Positions 22,411 to 27,611 of a stretch of 27,611 nucleotides of DNA are shown piece by piece. The first letter of the stretch is position 1; every line of letters starts with the position of its first letter. Made by a program: the position numbers and the translations under genes. The notes under the pieces were generated by a model, which was not told the origin of the DNA, ran no database searches, and saw nothing but the letters and a program-made list of their open reading frames with translations. This DNA is from CAZRHR01 sp964599915 (GTDB taxonomy: Bacteria > Bacteroidota > Bacteroidia > CAIKAF01). The stretch covers positions 1-27,611 of the forward strand of contig CAZRHR010000037.1 in NCBI GenBank assembly GCA_964599915.1. Reading direction: 5' to 3'.

Positions 22411-23115
22411 ATGCGGATAGATATTGTTGCAGTGATTCCTGAACTTTTAGAAGGTCCTTTAGGGCACTCTATTGTGGGTAGGGCCAGAAAAAAAGGATTA
22501 GCGGACATCCGCATTGTTTCCCTTCGGGACTTTGGCCTTGGCAAACACAAGCAATTGGATGATTATCCCTATGGCGGTGGCGGCGGAATGGTTCTTCGTT
22601 GCGAACCGTTAAGCGCTTGTCTCGATCATTTATTGGCGCAAAACGCTTACGATGACGTTATTTACATGTCACCAGACGGGGCCACTTTCGACCAACCTAT
22701 GGCCAATCAAATGTCCATGCAAAACAGCTTATTGCTGGTTTGTGGTCATTATAAAGGCATGGACCAACGTATTAGAGACACCTACATCACCAAAGAAATT
22801 TCTATCGGGGATTTTGTGATTTCAGGTGGTGAACTGGCCGCAGCGGTAGTTACTGACGCTTTGGTCAGATTGATTCCCGGTGTACTGGGAGATGAAATGT
22901 CCGCTTTATCCGATTCATTTCAAGACCAATTGCTTGCGCCGCCTGTGTACACCCGGCCAGAGGAATGGCGGGGACAAAGCGTTCCTGAGATTTTAAGGTC
23001 TGGTGACGAGAAAAAAATTGCCCATTGGCGGTATGAACAAGCTGTACAGCGCACCCAAAAACTCAGGCCGGATTTATTAAAAGACACAGAATTGCCACCT
23101 ACCGAAACAATTTAA
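22411..23115 (+). CDS. trmD: tRNA (guanine(37)-N1)-methyltransferase
   Basis: 234 residues, standard TrmD length. It starts MRIDIVAVIPELLEGPLGHSI, the family's usual opening. SPOUT trefoil-knot elements follow: YPYGGGGGMVLRCEP (53-66), YMSPDGATFDQ (85-95), CGHYKGMDQRI (111-121), EISIGDFVISGGELAA (129-144) with the SAM-binding loop, and DSFQDQLLAPPVYTRP (168-183) from the catalytic linker. The HYKG form replaces the enterobacterial RYEG, a variant usual in Bacteroidota. It methylates N1 of G37 next to the anticodon in tRNAs such as tRNA-Pro(GGG), one of which lies in this window, preventing +1 frameshifts. It is transcribed alone; the usual rpsP-rimM-trmD-rplS grouping is absent. Confidence 0.97.
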   Translation: MRIDIVAVIPELLEGPLGHSIVGRARKKGLADIRIVSLRDFGLGKHKQLDDYPYGGGGGMVLRCEPLSACLDHLLAQNAYDDVIYMSPDGATFDQPMANQMSMQNSLLLVCGHYKGMDQRIRDTYITKEISIGDFVISGGELAAAVVTDALVRLIPGVLGDEMSALSDSFQDQLLAPPVYTRPEEWRGQSVPEILRSGDEKKIAHWRYEQAVQRTQKLRPDLLKDTELPPTETI

Positions 23116-23158
23116 ATCAGCAGCCGCCCAACCGAACAAAACGTCAAATCGCTTTGGG

Positions 23159-23821
23159 TTACTCCGTAAAATGTCCATCCACCATGCTTAGTTTGCGATC
23201 GGCCATCTGTGCCAATTCAGGATGGTGGGTGACAATAACGAAGGTTTGCCCGAATTCTTCCCGCAATTGTAAAAACAGGGCATGAAGTTTCTGGGCATTA
23301 TGGGTATCCAGGTTTCCTGAAGGTTCATCCGCAAAAACCACGGCCGGATTATTCATGAGTGCGCGCGCCACTGCTACACGTTGCTGTTCACCACCGGAAA
23401 GTGCGGCTGGTTTATGGTCCAAACGCTCGGCAAGATCCATTTTTTCAAGCAACATTTTAGCCCGTGCCAATGCTTTGGAGGGCGATGTACCTCCAATCCA
23501 TGCCGGCATGGCCACATTTTCTACGGCTGTAAACTCAGGAAGCAAATGATGAAATTGAAAGACAAAGCCTAAACTTTGGTTTCTGAAATGACATAACTTT
23601 TTGTCATTTAATTGAAAAATAGGTTTGTCCTGAATCCTTACTTCTCCCCCATCGGGACGGTCAAGGGTGCCTAAAATGTGCAATAGCGTACTTTTTCCCG
23701 CGCCGGAACGACCTACAATGGACACAATTTCACCGGGAAATACGTCCACATCAATCCCCCGCAACACTTGGAGTTGGCCGTAAGTTTTTGTGATTCCACG
23801 GGCAGTGATGATGGGTTTCAT
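23159..23821 (-). CDS. ABC transporter ATP-binding protein, LolD/MacB/FtsE type
   Basis: 220 residues with all nucleotide-binding motifs: Walker A GRSGAGKST (37-45), Q-loop Q89, signature LSGGEQQ (141-147), Walker B VVFADEP (161-167) and the switch histidine H199. The length and the pattern around VENVAMPAWIGG fit the LolD group, which powers lipoprotein release from the inner membrane, or MacB-like export. No LolC/E permease gene is adjacent, so the partner must be elsewhere, which is common in Bacteroidota. It lies 24 bases after the fumarylacetoacetase stop on the same strand and may be co-transcribed. It converges on trmD with a 43-base gap and no clear terminator. Confidence 0.9.
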   Translation of the reverse strand: MKPIITARGITKTYGQLQVLRGIDVDVFPGEIVSIVGRSGAGKSTLLHILGTLDRPDGGEVRIQDKPIFQLNDKKLCHFRNQSLGFVFQFHHLLPEFTAVENVAMPAWIGGTSPSKALARAKMLLEKMDLAERLDHKPAALSGGEQQRVAVARALMNNPAVVFADEPSGNLDTHNAQKLHALFLQLREEFGQTFVIVTHHPELAQMADRKLSMVDGHFTE

Positions 23822-23845
23822 GTGGTCCTTTTCTCTGTGGTTAAA

Positions 23846-25132
23846 TCAATGGGTTGGCTCAGTCCAGGGAATGGCGGGCAACAACGTAGTTCTTACCTCA
23901 CCAAATCCAACGCGAATGGCTCCCTTTTCTGCAAAACCACGCATGATCACGGTATCGTTATCCTGAAGAAATTTCCGTTGGCTGCCATCGGATAAGGTCA
24001 ATGGCTGGGTGCCCCGCCAAGTCAATTCCAACATGCTCCCGTAACTGTCTGGCCGGGCACCGGAAATGGTGCCGGAGGCGTAAAAGTCCGCCAAACGAAG
24101 GTTACATCCATTGATGGTATGGTGCGCCAATTGCTGGGCCATGGTCCAATACAAATATTTAAAATTGGAGGTACAAATCAAGGTTTCCTCTCCATCCTTA
24201 GGTGCTAAATGCACCTGCAACTGAATATCAAAAGTAAAACGCTCCTTCTCCTTCAAATAAGGAAGGACGTCCGGGTTTTGTTCCGGTGCTGCGGTTCGGA
24301 AAGGCTGTAAGGCTTCCATTGGCACAATCCATGGAGAAACAGAACTGGCAAAATTTTTCCCTAAAAAAGGACCAAGCGGCACATATTCCCATTTCTGTAA
24401 ATCTCTGGCCGACCAGTCGTTCAACAACATCATTCCGAAAATATGGTCGTAGGCTTCATCTACCGCCACCCGATCTCCCATCGATGTAGGTTTCCCCACC
24501 ACAAAACCCATTTCCAACTCAAAATCCATGGCTTTGGACGTGTCAAATACAGGGGCGTTTGCGCCATCCGGCAAAATTTGACCATAAGGCCTGCGAATGG
24601 GCACGCCGGAAGGAATAATCGACCCACTGCGCCCATGGTACCCTACCGGCAAATGTTTCCAATTGGGCAACAATGCATCGCCATCTGGACGAAACATTTT
24701 ACCCACATTGGTCGCATGTTCCATGGAGGAATAAAAATCGGTGTAATCCCCAATGGAAATGGGTAAAAGCATTTCTGCGGCCTCTTGTGGAATAAGTATT
24801 TTATCCAAATGAGAGGCATCCCGCAACACGGGATTATCCGCCCGTAACAAATCTTGAAGTAAAGCACGCAACTTGGACCAAACGGTTGGCCCTTGTGCAA
24901 TCAGTTTATTGAGCTTTTTGGAACGAAAAACTTTACCGTTCACATACAAACTATCCAAATAACCACGGCGATGCAGAGCTGCCAAATCTAAAATCTGGGT
25001 ACCAATGGCTACCCCTACCCTCGGTTTTTTCCCTTGGTACCTAAAGATGCCATATGGCAAGTTATATATGCTAAAATCAGATTGTTCTGGAATGGAAACC
25101 CAACTGTCGATTTGGGGCTCGGCCTTTTTCAT
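23846..25132 (-). CDS. fahA: Fumarylacetoacetase
   Basis: 428 residues from ATG 25132; the frame extends five codons to a TTG, which is less likely. The N-terminal SH3-like domain opens WVSIPEQSDFSIYNLPYGIF. The catalytic domain has YTDFYSSMEHATNVG (metal aspartate and the catalytic histidine), LLPNWKHLPVGYHGRSGSI, the FELEMGFVVG glutamates, and LLNDWSARDLQKWEYVPLGPFLGKNF. It hydrolyses 4-fumarylacetoacetate to fumarate and acetoacetate, the last step of tyrosine/phenylalanine catabolism, using a divalent metal in the cytoplasm. No other tyrosine-degradation gene is next to it. It probably shares a transcript with the ABC ATPase downstream. A 12-bp palindrome lies about 80 bases upstream. Confidence 0.96.
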   Translation of the reverse strand: MKKAEPQIDSWVSIPEQSDFSIYNLPYGIFRYQGKKPRVGVAIGTQILDLAALHRRGYLDSLYVNGKVFRSKKLNKLIAQGPTVWSKLRALLQDLLRADNPVLRDASHLDKILIPQEAAEMLLPISIGDYTDFYSSMEHATNVGKMFRPDGDALLPNWKHLPVGYHGRSGSIIPSGVPIRRPYGQILPDGANAPVFDTSKAMDFELEMGFVVGKPTSMGDRVAVDEAYDHIFGMMLLNDWSARDLQKWEYVPLGPFLGKNFASSVSPWIVPMEALQPFRTAAPEQNPDVLPYLKEKERFTFDIQLQVHLAPKDGEETLICTSNFKYLYWTMAQQLAHHTINGCNLRLADFYASGTISGARPDSYGSMLELTWRGTQPLTLSDGSQRKFLQDNDTVIMRGFAEKGAIRVGFGEVRTTLLPAIPWTEPTH

Positions 25133-25212
25133 GTGGTTATGTATCAATAGAGGGCTTCAAAGTAAGTAAAAAGCCTAGAAAAAATGGGTTTTTAAATGGA
25201 ATATTTGAGGTT

Positions 25213-25224
25213 AACCGGCCGGTT
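25213..25224. promoter_or_regulatory. 12-bp perfect palindrome upstream of fumarylacetoacetase
   Basis: AACCGGCCGGTT reads the same on both strands and is GC-rich in an AT-rich gap, 81 bases before the fumarylacetoacetase ATG. This is the size and position of a dimeric repressor site. No regulator gene lies nearby, so the reading is tentative. Confidence 0.35.
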
Positions 25225-25715
25225 TAAGCTAGAAATACCAAACCCAACTGGTCCTTAGGGGTTAATGGCATTTTTTTTACACAGGTTAAAAGGATAGACC
25301 TGATGGTTCATTATGATTTGATTTAATGCGTAGGTATTCAGACCTAATGTGAAGCCGAAAGAGCTAAATTATACGATTGGATACGTTTGGGTTGGATAAG
25401 GAGACGAAATCGGTCTTTCTCATTTGTTATGAAAGGGTGTTTCAAAGCTATCGTGACAATTTGATCGCATTAACTTTATACCCGCCATTGGCCGCTTGTT
25501 TTCTACATATATTTTTAGAATACAGGCATTTAAAAGCCGAAAATGAGACAGTATTTTGAACCCATTGGTGCTCCTACCCAAACATTACCGGCTTACCCGT
25601 CTATATCGCGTTGAAAGAAAGCTCCACTTATTAAACTAGCATAACTTTCCTTGACCTTTAACGCTCCCTAAACATATTCCAATCTCTTTTGCTTTACAAC
25701 AATAAGCTATTTCTG

Positions 25716-25723
25716 TACTTTTG
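25716..25723 (+). promoter_or_regulatory. -7 box of the lipoprotein-prolyl oligopeptidase unit
   Basis: TACTTTTG is an exact TAnnTTTG match, 17 bases before the ATG at 25741. A TTTG at 25688-25691 is 24 bases upstream, longer than the ideal 19-20 spacing. Confidence 0.6.
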
Positions 25724-25740
25724 AGGAAATCTTGAAGCAT

Positions 25741-26511
25741 ATGCGGCAATTTTGGGGTATTGGATTCTTTGTTTTTTTTCTCTTGGCATGCCGCACTGCT
25801 CCTATTGCTCCAAGTCAAAACAGGGCCTCCGTTTTCAGGGGAGGGGTTGTAAGCGCTACGCCTATCGCCTCTGCTCCTAAACCAACCCTACCAGGCGCAC
25901 CGGACACTTGGATTTGTGCTCAGCCCGGATTGGATTCGCTTTTTCTATCCGATACTACTCAAAAAACATTTGTTTTCCGTTGGACTTGGGAAAACGAAAA
26001 TTACGCCATGGCTAGGTGGAGCGACGGCCGCATGGTTCTTTTTTCCATGCAAAAGGAAAGGTCTTGCATTCCTATTGATACCCTTCAGGATGTTCCTTTT
26101 GCCCTGTCGGTGCATGCCGAGGATATAAATAATGATCTTCAACCTGAACTTTGGTTTATCGGCCCGGCAGATGCGCATGGAAATGCACCCACCAGCATTT
26201 TTTTTCTCCGTAAAGGCGGCCTATCAAGACTTCCCATTCCTTTGTTTAGTCCCGAAGTTTTACATGAGGGCCGAGGATTGGTCAGTCGGTTTTTCGACCA
26301 TCGATGTGCGGTAAGCCACCAAGAGGTGTATCTCATTTCGACCCATGGAAAGGCCAAAATGAAGGAAAGCCTTACCTTTCGACCTAATTGCGCGGTGGAT
26401 TCAGCACAAGCCATCCTTACCTATCCCGGAGACATGGAGAAATCCATGGCCCTGCCCATTGTGGGAACCCGCCGCATGGTGTTTGATATTTTTAAATCGT
26501 TTTATGAATAA
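25741..26511 (+). CDS. Hypothetical lipoprotein with an FG-GAP-like segment
   Basis: 256 residues from ATG 25741; a TTG three codons upstream is the alternative. The start MRQFWGIGFFVFFLLACRTAP is a lipoprotein signal with the lipobox LLAC, so the mature protein would begin at that cysteine. A proline/serine-rich linker follows (about 22-50), then a beta-rich body. VHAEDINNDLQPELWFIGP resembles a calcium-binding FG-GAP/VCBS repeat (D-x-N-x-D-x-x-P-E-L), suggesting part of a propeller-like fold. I recognise no named family. It ends 1 base before the prolyl oligopeptidase start, so the two are almost certainly one operon. An envelope role is likely; the specific function is unknown. Confidence 0.75.
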   Translation: MRQFWGIGFFVFFLLACRTAPIAPSQNRASVFRGGVVSATPIASAPKPTLPGAPDTWICAQPGLDSLFLSDTTQKTFVFRWTWENENYAMARWSDGRMVLFSMQKERSCIPIDTLQDVPFALSVHAEDINNDLQPELWFIGPADAHGNAPTSIFFLRKGGLSRLPIPLFSPEVLHEGRGLVSRFFDHRCAVSHQEVYLISTHGKAKMKESLTFRPNCAVDSAQAILTYPGDMEKSMALPIVGTRRMVFDIFKSFYE

Positions 26512-26512
26512 G

Positions 26513-27611
26513 ATGTCTTTTTTATGTGCAAGTTCCCTGATGTGGGCCACCCTCCTTGCGCAAACCACCACTCCTTTGAACAGAGAAACCATGAGTCTTT
26601 CTACCCGTTCGGCCTCCGGAAACAACCGCCTTCCCTACCCTGAAAGTAAAAAAGAAAATACTGTCCTCACCCTGCATGGTCAAACCATTCCCGACCCGTA
26701 CGCTTGGTTAGAAGCACCCGCTGAAACTCCGGCGGTAAAACAATGGATACAAAAACAGCAAAGCTTTACCGAAGGTCATTTTCAAAAAATGATGTTTCGC
26801 GAAAGCATTCGACTTGCTTTGGCTGAAAAATGGGATTATCCCAAACATGGGGTGCCCATGCGGAAAAAGGGTCGGCTGTACTACAACTTTAACCCGGGAT
26901 TGCTCAACCAATCCAAATTAATGGTGCAAAATGAGCAAGGTTTGGAATCTATGGTTTTGGACCCCAATACCTTCTCAGAAGATGGAACGGCCAGTTTAGC
27001 CACCTACAGCATCAGCGAAAATGGGGAATACCTCGCCTATGCCATTTCTGAAGCAGGTTCCGACTGGCGTACCATCAAAGTCTTACACTTACCTACCATG
27101 CAGTTGACCTCTGATCTGGTGGAAAATGTGAAATTTTCGGGAATTGCTTGGCAAGGTCAAGGATTTTATTATAGCCGTTTCCCCAGAAGTCAGGCTGGAG
27201 CTTTTGTGGCTGAAAATGCTGGTCAACAAGTATTTTACCATACATTGGGAACGCCCCAATCCAAAGATGAACTCATCTTCGAGGACAAAAACAACCCCAA
27301 ACATGGCAATTACGGTTACACCGTTTCCGATGAAAAACTCTTAGTGATTTCCCAAACCAAAGGCACCCATGGAAACCGTATTTGGGTAAAACCTACGGGT
27401 CCGGATATGGGAAAAAAGAAATTCATTCCCTTAATTCAGGATTTTTCTTCCGAATCTAACGTAGTGGCTTTCGAAAACAATCAAGTGTATTTGCTTACCA
27501 ACCACCAAGCGCCCAACTACCGACTCATTCGGATTGATTTGAATAAACCCCAAGAAAAGGAATGGAAAGATGTGATTCCGGCCGGAGATGGTGTTTTACA
27601 GGCCGTTTACC
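26513..27611 (+). CDS. Prolyl oligopeptidase (S9A family), N-terminal part (3' partial)
   Basis: An open frame runs from ATG 26513 to the window end (366 codons). After a hydrophobic start (MSFLCASSLMWATLLAQ, a likely signal peptide) and a ~30-residue linker comes the family opening LPYPESKKENTVLTLHGQTIPDPYAWLEAP, with the hallmark DPY.WLE. The rest is the seven-bladed propeller: YPKHGVPMRKKGRLYYNFNPG, YSISENGEYLAYAISEAGSDWRTIKV, FSGIAWQGQGFYYSRFPR, NHQAPNYRLIRIDL. The C-terminal alpha/beta-hydrolase domain with the catalytic Ser-Asp-His lies beyond the edge. The enzyme cleaves short peptides after proline. A secreted form coupled to a lipoprotein gene fits peptide scavenging in the periplasm. 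About half of the ~700-residue family length is present. Confidence 0.94.
   Translation, partial: MSFLCASSLMWATLLAQTTTPLNRETMSLSTRSASGNNRLPYPESKKENTVLTLHGQTIPDPYAWLEAPAETPAVKQWIQKQQSFTEGHFQKMMFRESIRLALAEKWDYPKHGVPMRKKGRLYYNFNPGLLNQSKLMVQNEQGLESMVLDPNTFSEDGTASLATYSISENGEYLAYAISEAGSDWRTIKVLHLPTMQLTSDLVENVKFSGIAWQGQGFYYSRFPRSQAGAFVAENAGQQVFYHTLGTPQSKDELIFEDKNNPKHGNYGYTVSDEKLLVISQTKGTHGNRIWVKPTGPDMGKKKFIPLIQDFSSESNVVAFENNQVYLLTNHQAPNYRLIRIDLNKPQEKEWKDVIPAGDGVLQAVY

Larger units (their letters stand above)
25133..25740. other. Long intergenic region without a convincing gene
   Basis: 608 bases between divergent genes. It contains the perfect palindrome AACCGGCCGGTT (25213-25224), small inverted repeats such as TAGGT...ACCTA near 25330-25346, and an exact -7-type box TACGTTTG (25382-25389) that points at no good reading frame. 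The only open stretch (25377-25559) starts with TTG and has no recognisable features. The right end holds the promoter of the lipoprotein gene. Confidence 0.55.

Noticed and set aside
25377..25559. 60-codon open frame in the long intergenic gap
   Set aside because: It starts with TTG, has no family resemblance and could be chance; kept only as part of the intergenic description.

Overview
The window is a chromosomal segment from a member of the Bacteroidota. Several signals agree on this. There is a very large secreted protein with a gliding-motility-type C-terminal domain (type IX secretion cargo). Promoter boxes of the phylum's TAnnTTTG type lie before tRNA-Pro, trmD and other genes. The gene families (DUF983, DUF6671, split pntAa/pntAb/pntB, long-form isocitrate dehydrogenase) are also typical. 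The genus cannot be fixed from the sequence alone. Both edges cut genes: the tail of sucC at the left and a prolyl oligopeptidase at the right.

Layout, left to right. 1-1212: end of sucC, a terminator, a DUF983 membrane protein (+), then a DUF805 membrane protein (-). 1471-7048 (all -): a redox block. The NADP-type isocitrate dehydrogenase gene is followed by two small uncharacterised genes (92 aa and a DUF6671 zinc-ribbon protein), then by the three-subunit proton-translocating NAD(P) transhydrogenase pntAa-pntAb-pntB. The dehydrogenase makes NADPH and the transhydrogenase exchanges it with NADH, so the block looks like an NADPH-balancing neighbourhood. 7211-11179 (-): the 1322-residue secreted protein. 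11297-11371 (+): tRNA-Pro(GGG) with its own promoter and terminator.

11451-12561 is the accessory part. An IS200/REP-type tyrosine transposase gene (-) is flanked on one side by a palindromic array containing an exact 99-bp tandem duplication and closed by 15-bp inverted ends. On the other side lie a seven-copy degenerate 16-bp periodic array and two copies of a second palindromic element.

12661-18704: a fabG-VWA membrane protein operon (-), an MMPL/RND exporter (+) and a COG4324-type predicted aminopeptidase (-). The last two converge and overlap by 122 bp in coding sequence that looks real on both strands. 18705-19041 is an AT-rich gap. 19042-23115 (+): a basic coiled-coil/winged-helix-like protein, a PBP4-type D-Ala-D-Ala carboxypeptidase, a three-gene overlapping operon (small membrane protein plus two Spy/CpxP-like periplasmic proteins) with an ECF-like promoter but no sigma factor, then trmD. 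23159-25132 (-): a LolD-type ABC ATPase and fumarylacetoacetase. 25133-25740 holds no convincing gene. 25741-27611 (+): a lipoprotein and the prolyl oligopeptidase.

Most of the window is ordinary core-genome content. The parts that best repay a second look are the transposase/palindrome locus, the 16-bp periodic array, the orphan ECF-style operon and the convergent overlap. No complete new multi-gene defence or biosynthetic system is evident.
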